5,360 nt of DNA from Actinomycetes bacterium (GTDB lineage: Bacteria; Actinomycetota; Acidimicrobiia; Acidimicrobiales; Microtrichaceae), in assembly GCA_023427825.1 (NCBI GenBank), contig JAEZAI010000398.1:1-5360 (forward strand). Reading direction: 5' to 3'. The position numbers were made by a program, and so were the translations under genes. The stretch's first letter is position 1; each line of letters begins with the position of its first letter. Under the pieces are notes generated by a model. It saw only the letters and a list, made by a program, of their open reading frames with translations. It did no database searches and was not told the DNA's origin. Positions 1-5,171 of this stretch are shown here, piece by piece.

Positions 1-3
1 CGG

Positions 4-747
4 GTGCCCCCCCGCCGTCTCGGCCGACTGCTGGCCGAAGCCCGCCTCGAGCGCGGGCTGACCGTCGCCGACGTGGCCGAGGAGATCGGCGGCGCGCTCG
101 ACGAGATCGAGATCCTGGAGGTCGAGACCGGTCGCCGTGCGCTCGACGACCAGGACCTCCGGACGCTCACCGAGCTGTACGGCCTGAAGACCTCGTCCAT
201 GGTGCCGAGCCGCAGCCGACTGGTGATCGACCTGGAGGAGGGCGTGATCGAGGCCGACGGCACGACCGCCGAGCTGCCGCACGCCGAGACGCCGACAGGT
301 CGTGACGAGGTGCTGACCAAGTACCTGGCCCTCGTCTACTCCATGCGCGGGCAGGAGCCCGGCACGTCGATCACGCTGCGGCTGGGCGACCTGGACGTGC
401 TCGCCGAGGTGTTCGAGAGCGACCGCCGCTCCATCGAGGACGAGCTCGTCGCGCTCATGGTCGCCACCCCCGAGCCGGTCAAGAAGCGCTTCCGCCTGCT
501 CCGCGGTCGGACGGTCGTCCCCGTCGTGGGTGTGCTGGTCGCCACGACCGCCGCCGGCGCGCTCGTGCTGACCGATGCGCAGGAGTCATCGGCGGCGGAG
601 TCCGCCGGCACGCCGACCGAGCAGGTCGTTCCCGAGGCCCAGGCCACCACTCCCACCGTGGTGATCGACGACGCCGCGTTCCAGGAGCGCGACGCCGACG
701 GCAACCCGGGCCCCGTGCAGGTGCGCGTCGACGACCTCGGCGACTGA
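4..747 (+). CDS. Membrane-anchored helix-turn-helix protein (XRE/RodZ-like architecture), hypothetical
   Basis: A 247-residue protein, if the GTG at the window edge is the true start; the frame stays open upstream, so the start could lie outside. Residues about 5-60 resemble an XRE-type helix-turn-helix: RLGRLLAEARLERGLTVADV, then an EVETGRR turn and a further helix. Residues about 75-155 form a mixed, acidic middle region I do not recognise. A basic stretch (KKRFRLLRGR, 160-169) precedes one hydrophobic segment at about 170-190, followed by a roughly 57-residue Ala/Thr/Asp-rich tail. The inferred topology puts the HTH in the cytoplasm and the tail outside. This order recalls RodZ and other single-pass HTH proteins, but RodZ identity is not shown, because no recognisable RodZ C-terminal domain is seen and the shape-gene neighbours are absent. 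It could be a membrane-tethered regulator or a scaffold. The stop is followed by 58 bases before the Nudix gene. Confidence 0.8.
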   Translation: MPPRRLGRLLAEARLERGLTVADVAEEIGGALDEIEILEVETGRRALDDQDLRTLTELYGLKTSSMVPSRSRLVIDLEEGVIEADGTTAELPHAETPTGRDEVLTKYLALVYSMRGQEPGTSITLRLGDLDVLAEVFESDRRSIEDELVALMVATPEPVKKRFRLLRGRTVVPVVGVLVATTAAGALVLTDAQESSAAESAGTPTEQVVPEAQATTPTVVIDDAAFQERDADGNPGPVQVRVDDLGD

Positions 748-793
748 GCCGAGGCGCGCCGTGCCCACGTCGGCCCCGTCCTCGCGGATCGGG

Positions 794-799
794 CAGGCT
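794..799 (+). promoter_or_regulatory. Candidate -10 element for a leaderless Nudix gene transcript
   Basis: CAGGCT lies six bases upstream of the GTG at 806. It fits the loose TANNNT-type -10 at four or more positions, and its spacing places the transcript start at or next to the start codon. No convincing -35 is visible 16-18 bases further upstream. The same layout (NAGNCT, six bases, GTG) recurs before dinB, which strengthens both calls. Inference only; not experimentally supported. Confidence 0.4.
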
Positions 800-805
800 G
801 GTGGG

Positions 806-1327
806 GTGCGAGCGTGGACCGTCGCCAGCGCGGTGATCGAGACGGGGGTCGTCCCGGAGCTTCCGGCCGATGTGCCGCCGGGCGCGGTGCTGCTCGTGCA
901 GAACCTCCGGCGGAACGGCACCGCGGACTGGACCACGCCCGGCGGCGTCGTCGACGACGGCGAGCGGCCGCTCGAGGGTCTCACCCGCGAGGTCGAGGAG
1001 GAGACCGGGCTCCACGTCACCGGCTGGGGTGGGCTCCTCTACGACGTCGAGGCCCAGGCGCCCGACCTGGGCTGGGACCTCCGGGTGGAGGTGCACCGCG
1101 CCACGGCGGTCGTCGGCGAGCTCACGATCGGCGCGGATCCCGACGGCATCGTGATCGGGTCCGCGTGGGCCGCGACACCCCGGTGCGTGGAGCTGCTCGG
1201 CGACTCGCACCCCTGGGTCCGCGAGCCGCTGCTCGACTGGCTGCACGAGCGTTGGCAGGAGCCGCGGACCTACCGGTACCGGATCCAAGGCGCCACGCTC
1301 GAGACGATCTCGGTCGAGCGCAGCTGA
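806..1327 (+). CDS. Nudix hydrolase
   Basis: A 173-residue protein with a perfect Nudix box (GX5EX7REUXEEXGU) at residues 47-69: G47, E53, then R61 E62 V63, E65 E66, G68 and L69. The glutamates of the REUXEE core bind the divalent metal used to hydrolyse a nucleoside diphosphate linked to another group. The preceding strand (AVLLVQNLRR, then WTTPGG) is typical of the fold. The C-terminal third (about 130-173: SHPWVREPLLDWL and a Trp/Tyr/Arg-rich end) is not diagnostic, so the substrate is unknown; an oxidised nucleotide or a nucleotide sugar are both possible. I chose GTG 806 because the fold begins right there (MRAWTVASAVIE) and a -10-like hexamer sits six bases upstream. A longer frame from GTG 761 would add 15 residues with no domain character. 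It is convergent with the glycosyltransferase gene, with 34 bases between the stops. Confidence 0.88.
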   Translation: MRAWTVASAVIETGVVPELPADVPPGAVLLVQNLRRNGTADWTTPGGVVDDGERPLEGLTREVEEETGLHVTGWGGLLYDVEAQAPDLGWDLRVEVHRATAVVGELTIGADPDGIVIGSAWAATPRCVELLGDSHPWVREPLLDWLHERWQEPRTYRYRIQGATLETISVERS

Positions 1328-1361
1328 CTCCTCGCCGGCCGCCAGCGCCGCCGCGGGCGCG

Positions 1362-2549
1362 TCAGCGATCGATGGCCCGGATGCGGGCCCGGCCGGCGCG
1401 CAGCCGGCTGCGCCTGCTCCTCGAGTTGCCCGCAGCCCGGTAGAGGGCGGCGATGCGGGCGCGGAACACCGGTCGGTCGAAGCGCTCCCTGGCGCGCTCC
1501 CGGCAGGCGTCCGACATGCGGCGCCGCTCGTCGGGGTCCGCGAGCAGCTCCTGCACCGCGTCGGCGACCGCCACGGCGTCGCGGACGGGCACGAGCCGGC
1601 CGTGGGTCGGGTCCTCGATCATGTTGGCGATCGCCTGGATGTCGGTCGCCACCAGCGGCACGCCGGACGCGAGCGACTCGATGACCGTGAACGGCTGGCC
1701 CTCGGTGAACGTGGGGAACACGTAGAGATCCGCCTCGGACAGGTGCCGGTACACCTCCGAGCGGTCGAGCGGGCCGGTCAGCGCGTCGCCGTGGCCCCGC
1801 TCGCGGACCAGGGCCACCATCTCGTCCTTCAACGGGTCGAGTCCGGGTCGGTCGTCGCCGATGATCCGCAGCTCGAAGCCGGTCACCCCGCGCTCGGCGA
1901 GCAGGTCGACCGCGTCGAGCAGCTGGACCAGGCCCTTGCGCTCCAGGAGCTCACCGATGAACAGCACCACCGGCGGATCGTGCACGGCGCTGCTCTGCAC
2001 CACCTCGTCGACGACGATCGAGTTGTGCACCACGGGCAGGGGCGTGCTCGGCATGTAGCGGCGCAGGTTGGGGACGCCGGCCGCGGCGATGAGCACGTTG
2101 GCCTCGACCAGGCGGTCGAGCACGCGGAAGCCCCAGCGGTTCAGTCGGCTGATCTCCCACTCGCCGGGGCCCTCCATGTAGGGGGGCTGGGCGTGGTTGT
2201 GACCCAGGACCGCCGCGCCGCGGAGCCGTGCGGCGAGCGCGATCGCGACCTGCCGCCACACCACGAACTCCGGGTACTGCACCGAGTGCGTGTGCACGAC
2301 GGTGCCGGGCCGGCTGCGCCGGAACGTCTCGACCATGTCACGGGTGACGCGCTGCACGTTGGCCAGCGAGAACCGCCCGCGGGCGTCGTCGTTCTGCGCG
2401 GTGTTGAGGAACTCGACGTCGAACTCCGCGTTCAGCCCGGGGTCCTCGACCAGGTCGAGCGCCACGGTCGCGATCCCCCCGCGGAGCGGCGGCCCGTGGG
2501 CCACCACCAGGACGTGGATCGCGCCGTCGATCCCGCCGAGCCGGGTCAT
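1362..2549 (-). CDS. GT4-family glycosyltransferase (GT-B fold)
   Basis: A 395-residue retaining-type glycosyltransferase that should move a sugar from a nucleotide-sugar donor to a glycan or lipid acceptor at the inner face of the membrane. The N-terminal Rossmann half shows the glycine-rich acceptor-side loop GGIA (24-27) and a VVHTHS strand end (84-89). The C-terminal half opens with VVLFIGELLERKGL (194-207), the usual GT4 donor-domain start. It carries the E-x7-E motif at E283 and E291 (TEGQPFTVIE), which contacts the nucleotide sugar, then ASGVPLVATD. Length is normal for GT4. The last 20 or so residues (from about 376) are strongly basic, possibly a membrane-surface tail. The start is fixed by an ATGA overlap with the stop of the acetyltransferase, so translation is probably coupled. 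Donor and acceptor cannot be read from sequence; exopolysaccharide or glycolipid assembly is inferred from the neighbour. Confidence 0.92.
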   Translation of the reverse strand: MTRLGGIDGAIHVLVVAHGPPLRGGIATVALDLVEDPGLNAEFDVEFLNTAQNDDARGRFSLANVQRVTRDMVETFRRSRPGTVVHTHSVQYPEFVVWRQVAIALAARLRGAAVLGHNHAQPPYMEGPGEWEISRLNRWGFRVLDRLVEANVLIAAAGVPNLRRYMPSTPLPVVHNSIVVDEVVQSSAVHDPPVVLFIGELLERKGLVQLLDAVDLLAERGVTGFELRIIGDDRPGLDPLKDEMVALVRERGHGDALTGPLDRSEVYRHLSEADLYVFPTFTEGQPFTVIESLASGVPLVATDIQAIANMIEDPTHGRLVPVRDAVAVADAVQELLADPDERRRMSDACRERARERFDRPVFRARIAALYRAAGNSRSRRSRLRAGRARIRAIDR

Positions 2550-3046
2550 CCGACGTCGTCCCGGACGCGCACGACCCGGGCCGGGTTGCCGACCACGACG
2601 GCGCCGGCGGGCACGTCGTCGACCACGACCGCACCGGCGCCGATGATCGCGTCGTCGCCGATCGAGATCGGGCCGAGCACGATCGCCCCGGCACCGACGC
2701 TCACGCGATCGCCGAGCCGGGGGCCGGTGGACTCGTCGTCGTCGCCGAGCGCGCCGAGCGTGATGCCGTGACGCAGCAGGACGTCGCGGCCGATCACCGT
2801 CGTCGGGTGCACCACCAGGCCGGTCCCGTGGTAGATCGCCAGCCCGGGTCCCACCTGCACGTCGGGCGGCAGGTCGATGCCGAGCACCCAGTCGATCGTC
2901 AGCCGGTACGCCGCGGTGGCGAGCTTGCCGAGGATCGGTGGGCGGCCCGGGGCGTTCGCGGCCTGGGTGGCCCGGAACGCGGCCATGACCGCACGGCCCT
3001 TGCTGCTGCTGTGGTTGGCGGCCAGGTCGGCTCGGAGGTCGGACAT
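2546..3046 (-). CDS. Left-handed beta-helix O-acetyltransferase (CysE/WcaB-like hexapeptide family)
   Basis: A 166-residue protein whose residues about 58-160 are hexapeptide-repeat turns: VQVGPG, TVIGRDVLL, DRVSVGAGAIVLG, ISIGDDAIIGAGAVV, then a VPAGAVVVGNPARVV closing loop. Such enzymes move acetyl from acetyl-CoA to a hydroxyl group. D58 and H73 (in IYHGTG) keep the 15-residue spacing of the Asp-His dyad known from serine acetyltransferase CysE, and RHGITLG (92-98) matches that family. It lacks the long N-terminal helical domain of full CysE (about 270 residues). Length and the HGTG...RHGITLG pattern resemble the colanic-acid acetyltransferase WcaB. With a glycosyltransferase overlapping its 3' end and no cysteine-synthase gene in view, sugar O-acetylation is the better guess; serine acetylation remains possible. 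The ATG at 3046 gives the natural N-terminus MSDLRADLAAN and has a -10-like TACCGT ten bases upstream. Confidence 0.88.
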   Translation of the reverse strand: MSDLRADLAANHSSSKGRAVMAAFRATQAANAPGRPPILGKLATAAYRLTIDWVLGIDLPPDVQVGPGLAIYHGTGLVVHPTTVIGRDVLLRHGITLGALGDDDESTGPRLGDRVSVGAGAIVLGPISIGDDAIIGAGAVVVDDVPAGAVVVGNPARVVRVRDDVG

Positions 3047-3056
3047 GTCCCGGGTG

Positions 3057-3062
3057 ACGGTA
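3057..3062 (-). promoter_or_regulatory. Candidate -10 element for the acetyltransferase-glycosyltransferase unit
   Basis: On the minus strand TACCGT matches the TANNNT -10 pattern and ends ten bases before the ATG at 3046, implying no leader or a very short one. No strong Shine-Dalgarno sequence is seen before that ATG. No good -35 is visible, so the call rests on the hexamer and its spacing in a 63-base divergent gap. Confidence 0.4.
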
Positions 3063-3097
3063 GCGGGACTGGCGACGAGCGACGACAGGCCGGGTGC

Positions 3098-3103
3098 GAG
3101 ACT
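3098..3103 (+). promoter_or_regulatory. Candidate -10 element for a leaderless dinB transcript
   Basis: GAGACT lies exactly six bases upstream of the GTG at 3110, the same spacing as the hexamer before the Nudix gene. No ribosome-binding sequence is present, consistent with leaderless translation. The first base deviates from TANNNT and no -35 is apparent. I looked for an actinobacterial LexA box (GAAC-N4-GTTC type) across 3047-3109 and saw none. Confidence 0.4.
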
Positions 3104-3109
3104 GTCGGC

Positions 3110-4474
3110 GTGTCCGAGCAGGTCGCAGCCGTCGACGATCCGGAGGCACGGCACCGCTCGATCCTCCACGTCGACATGGACGCGTTCTTCGCATCCGTGG
3201 AGCTGCTGCGCCGACCCGAGCTGCGGGGCCTGCCGGTGGCGGTCGGCGGGACCGGCGACCGCGGCGTCATCGCCGCCGCGTCGTACGAGGCCCGAATGTT
3301 CGGCGTCCGCTCCGCCATGCCGTCGGTCCGCGCCCGCCGGCTGTGTCCCGACCTCGTGGTGCTGCCCGGCGACCACGCCCACTACGGCGAGGTGTCGGCC
3401 CGGATCATGGAGCTGTTCCGGTCGGTGACGCCGCTCGTCGAGCCGCTGTCGCTCGACGAGGCGTTCCTGGACGTGAGCGGCACGCGCCGGCTGCACGGCC
3501 CGCCCGAGGACCTCGCGGCGCGGCTCCGCCGCGAGGTGCTCGACCAGGAGGGGCTCACGTGCGCGGTCGGCGTGGCCCCGAACAAGTTCCTGGCCAAGCT
3601 GGCCTCCGCCGGCGCCAAGCCCGTGGCGGGACCCGACGGACCGCGGCCGGGGGAGGGCGTGCTCGTGGTGCGGCCCGGTCACGAGCTCGCGTTCCTGCAC
3701 CCCCTGGACGTGTCGCGTCTCTGGGGCGTCGGTCCGGCCACGCTGGCCAAGCTCCAACGCTTCGGCATCCGCACGGTCGGCGACCTGGCCGCACTGCCGG
3801 TCGAGACCGTGGTCGGCGCGCTGGGCCGGGCGTCCGGCGAGCACCTCCACGCGCTGGCGAACGGGATCGACGACCGGCCGGTGGTGCCGGACCAGGAGCC
3901 CCGCTCGATCAGCCACGAGGAGACGTTCGCCGCCGATCGGCACCACCGCGACGAGCTGCGGGCGGACCTGGTCCGGATGGCCGACGCCGTGGCGGACCGG
4001 CTGCGGCGACACGGCTACCGGGGCCGCACCGTGCAGCTCAAGGTGCGGTACGCGGACTTCAGCACGGTGACCCGGTCCCACACGCTCGACGTCGCGACCG
4101 ACCGGGGCACGACGTTGCGCGACGAGGCGTGGCGGATGCTCTCGTCGCTCCCGCTGGAGCGCGGCGTGCGGCTGCTGGGCGTCGGCGCCGCGAACCTCAC
4201 TCGGGAGACGCCGGTCGAACAGCTCTCGCTCGACGCCATGCTGGGCTCGGACGCGCCGGCGACGGTGCCGCCCGACGGGCCGCCCGATCCGGACCGGGGC
4301 ACGGCCGCGACCGACGCCGACTGGGACGCCGCGAACCAGGCGATCGACGACATCCGACGCCGTTTCGGGTCCACGAGCATCCGGCCTGGCCGGACCGTCG
4401 GCGCGGCCGGGGAGGGAGGCCGCGGGCGGTGGGGACCCGACCGGCCGTCGTCGGCCGACGAGACCGGCGGCTGA
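3110..4474 (+). CDS. dinB: DNA polymerase IV (Y-family translesion polymerase)
   Basis: A 454-residue Y-family polymerase that copies past damaged template bases with low fidelity and no proofreading. The palm carries the metal-binding residues D22 (HVDMDAFF, 20-27) and D116-E117 (SLDEAF). F27 is at the steric-gate position that excludes ribonucleotides. SYEARMFGVRSAMP (58-71) is the finger signature. CAVGVAPNKFLAKLAS (151-166) and the helix-hairpin-helix region LWGVGPATLAKL (204-215) follow, then the little finger (about 265-365). QLSLD (371-375) fits a beta-clamp binding motif. The end (WDAANQAIDDIRRRFG, 405-420, plus a Gly/Arg-rich tail) is the sort of extension seen in actinobacterial DinB and makes it about 100 residues longer than the 351-residue E. 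coli protein. GTG 3110 is chosen because a -10-like hexamer lies six bases upstream and the catalytic domain begins 17 residues later. All catalytic residues are intact. Confidence 0.96.
   Translation: MSEQVAAVDDPEARHRSILHVDMDAFFASVELLRRPELRGLPVAVGGTGDRGVIAAASYEARMFGVRSAMPSVRARRLCPDLVVLPGDHAHYGEVSARIMELFRSVTPLVEPLSLDEAFLDVSGTRRLHGPPEDLAARLRREVLDQEGLTCAVGVAPNKFLAKLASAGAKPVAGPDGPRPGEGVLVVRPGHELAFLHPLDVSRLWGVGPATLAKLQRFGIRTVGDLAALPVETVVGALGRASGEHLHALANGIDDRPVVPDQEPRSISHEETFAADRHHRDELRADLVRMADAVADRLRRHGYRGRTVQLKVRYADFSTVTRSHTLDVATDRGTTLRDEAWRMLSSLPLERGVRLLGVGAANLTRETPVEQLSLDAMLGSDAPATVPPDGPPDPDRGTAATDADWDAANQAIDDIRRRFGSTSIRPGRTVGAAGEGGRGRWGPDRPSSADETGG
4448..4461. repeat. 14-base perfect palindrome near the 3' end of dinB
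   Basis: TCGTCGGCCGACGA is self-complementary over all 14 bases and lies 11 bases before the dinB stop codon. It sits in the low-complexity tail of the protein. In DNA this GC-rich such a palindrome can arise by chance, so a binding or folding role is only a possibility. Confidence 0.4.
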
Positions 4475-4510
4475 CGCGCATGGCCGGGACCGCCGTGGGC
4501 AGGTGGACGG

Positions 4511-4529
4511 CGGGGGCAGAAATCCCCTG
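4511..4529 (+). terminator. Weak hairpin after dinB, possible terminator
   Basis: A stem of six pairs (CGGGGG with CCCCTG, one of them G-U) encloses the seven-base loop CAGAAAT, starting 37 bases after the dinB stop. There is no T-run, so it is not a canonical intrinsic terminator. High-GC actinobacteria often lack the T-run, which keeps this possible. It would separate dinB from the DUF3040 transcript. Confidence 0.25.
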
Positions 4530-4560
4530 GACCGACGGCCGGCGCCGTGGCACAGGCAGG

Positions 4561-4566
4561 TAGCGT
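4561..4566 (+). promoter_or_regulatory. Candidate -10 element upstream of the DUF3040 gene
   Basis: TAGCGT is a good TANNNT match in the 224-base gap after dinB. A start about seven bases downstream would give a leader of roughly 125 bases, unlike the leaderless layouts elsewhere in the window. No clear -35 stands 16-18 bases upstream. The call rests on the hexamer and the need for a promoter in this gap. Confidence 0.35.
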
Positions 4567-4606
4567 GTGGGAACATCCAGTCGAGCGGATCCGACGGACG
4601 AGCTCG

Positions 4607-4658
4607 CCAGCCAGCAGTCGCCAGCAGCCAGCAGCCAGAGCCAGCAGTCGCCAGCCAG
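4607..4658 (+). repeat. CCAGCAG-type short repeats in the DUF3040 leader
   Basis: Four copies of CCAGCAG begin at 4611, 4621, 4628 and 4641, with further CCAG units at 4607, 4635, 4651 and 4655. A 17-base exact direct repeat, AGCCAGCAGTCGCCAGC, occurs at 4609-4625 and 4639-4655, a 30-base period. The tract lies between the candidate promoter and the ribosome-binding site and has no long codon-like reading. Its C/A/G make-up has few T, so the RNA would be weakly structured compared with the surroundings. Function unknown; replication slippage is the simplest origin. Confidence 0.8.
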
Positions 4659-4682
4659 ACCGACGAGCACGACCGAGCCAGC

Positions 4683-4692
4683 GAGGGGGTGA
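4683..4692 (+). promoter_or_regulatory. Strong Shine-Dalgarno site of the DUF3040 gene
   Basis: GAGGGGGTGA matches the ideal AAGGAGGTGA at eight of ten positions, with its core about eight bases before the ATG at 4699. It fixes that start and contrasts with the apparently leaderless GTG starts of the Nudix and dinB genes. Confidence 0.75.
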
Positions 4693-4698
4693 AGGCCC

Positions 4699-5085
4699 AT
4701 GCCGCTCTCCGAAGAGGAGCAACGGATCCTCAGCGAGATCGAGAACCAGCTGCGCGCCTCGGACCCCGATCTGGCCCGTCAGGTGGGCTCCACGACCATC
4801 TACTCCCACGCCCTCCGTCAGCTGCGCTGGGGGATCGTTGCCTTCGTCGCCAGCTTCGCCGGCACGGTGCTGCTGCTCACGGTCAGCTTCGTGCTGGCCT
4901 TCGTCGGCTTCCTCGGCATGGTCGTCTCGGCGGTCGTCATCGAGCGGGCCGCCCGGCGGATGGGCCGTGCCGGCATCGGCGAGGCCGGCCAGGCGATCCG
5001 CGGCAACGGGCTGCGCGGCTACGTGAACGGTGCGGGCAAGAAGGCCCGGGATCGCTTCAAGCGTCCCGAGGACGACGACGCCTGA
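4699..5085 (+). CDS. DUF3040 family membrane protein
   Basis: A 128-residue protein that opens with the family hallmark PLSEEEQRILSEIENQLRA followed by SDPDLARQV (residues 2-29), a charged helix expected in the cytoplasm. Residues about 44-82 are continuously hydrophobic (WGIVAFVASFAG, then LLLTVSFVLAF, then VGFLGMVVSAVVIE). They should make two membrane helices joined by a tight turn, placing both ends in the cytoplasm. The C-terminal part (83-128) is basic, then ends in acidic EDDDA. The biochemical role of DUF3040 proteins is not established. In many actinobacteria they lie next to dinB and upstream of mraZ and the division/cell-wall cluster, so a link to the envelope is often suspected. 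Here dinB is upstream as expected, but the next gene is convergent. The gene appears to have its own promoter and a long leader. Confidence 0.93.
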   Translation: MPLSEEEQRILSEIENQLRASDPDLARQVGSTTIYSHALRQLRWGIVAFVASFAGTVLLLTVSFVLAFVGFLGMVVSAVVIERAARRMGRAGIGEAGQAIRGNGLRGYVNGAGKKARDRFKRPEDDDA

Positions 5086-5093
5086 CGGCGTCG
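5076..5093 (+). terminator. Stop-codon hairpin at the end of the DUF3040 gene
   Basis: A perfect seven-pair stem (CGACGCC with GGCGTCG) closes a TGAC loop that contains the TGA stop codon itself (5083-5085). There is no T-run. It stands between two convergent genes, where a terminator is expected, but GC-rich sequence makes such stems common. Confidence 0.3.
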
Positions 5094-5171
5094 CCCGCTG
5101 CCGTCTCCGCGTCCGTCCGACCTCGCACGCTGCACTCGTCGCGCCCGGCGCACCGCGCCCACGGGGACCGC

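Noticed and set aside
761..805. Upstream extension of the Nudix protein from GTG 761
   Set aside because: The added 15 residues have no domain character, and the -10-like hexamer and fold boundary both favour GTG 806. The longer form is not excluded.
1345..1360. GCGCC/GGCGC hairpin between the convergent Nudix and glycosyltransferase genes
   Set aside because: The stem has only five pairs and no T-run in DNA this GC-rich, so it cannot be told from chance, although some terminator is expected there.
1602..2771. A 389-codon plus-strand open frame across the glycosyltransferase and acetyltransferase genes
   Set aside because: It is antisense to two well-supported genes and shows His/Val/Arg/Asp-rich composition without any domain, so it is a shadow frame.
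2546..4576. A 676-codon open frame on the minus strand opposite dinB, continuous with the acetyltransferase
   Set aside because: Only its last 166 codons encode a recognisable protein. The rest is antisense to an intact dinB and is Arg/His/Gly/Pro-rich, as expected for the mirror frame of GC-rich coding DNA.
4607..4658. CRISPR-like array in the CCAGCAG tract
   Set aside because: The units are 7 to 17 bases, overlap in composition and have no unique spacers of regular length; there are no cas genes.
4547..5026. Plus-strand open frame running through the CCAGCAG repeats and overlapping the DUF3040 gene
   Set aside because: The Ser/Arg/Ala/Gln-rich product is an out-of-frame reading of the leader and of the DUF3040 gene, which has the strong ribosome-binding site and family match.
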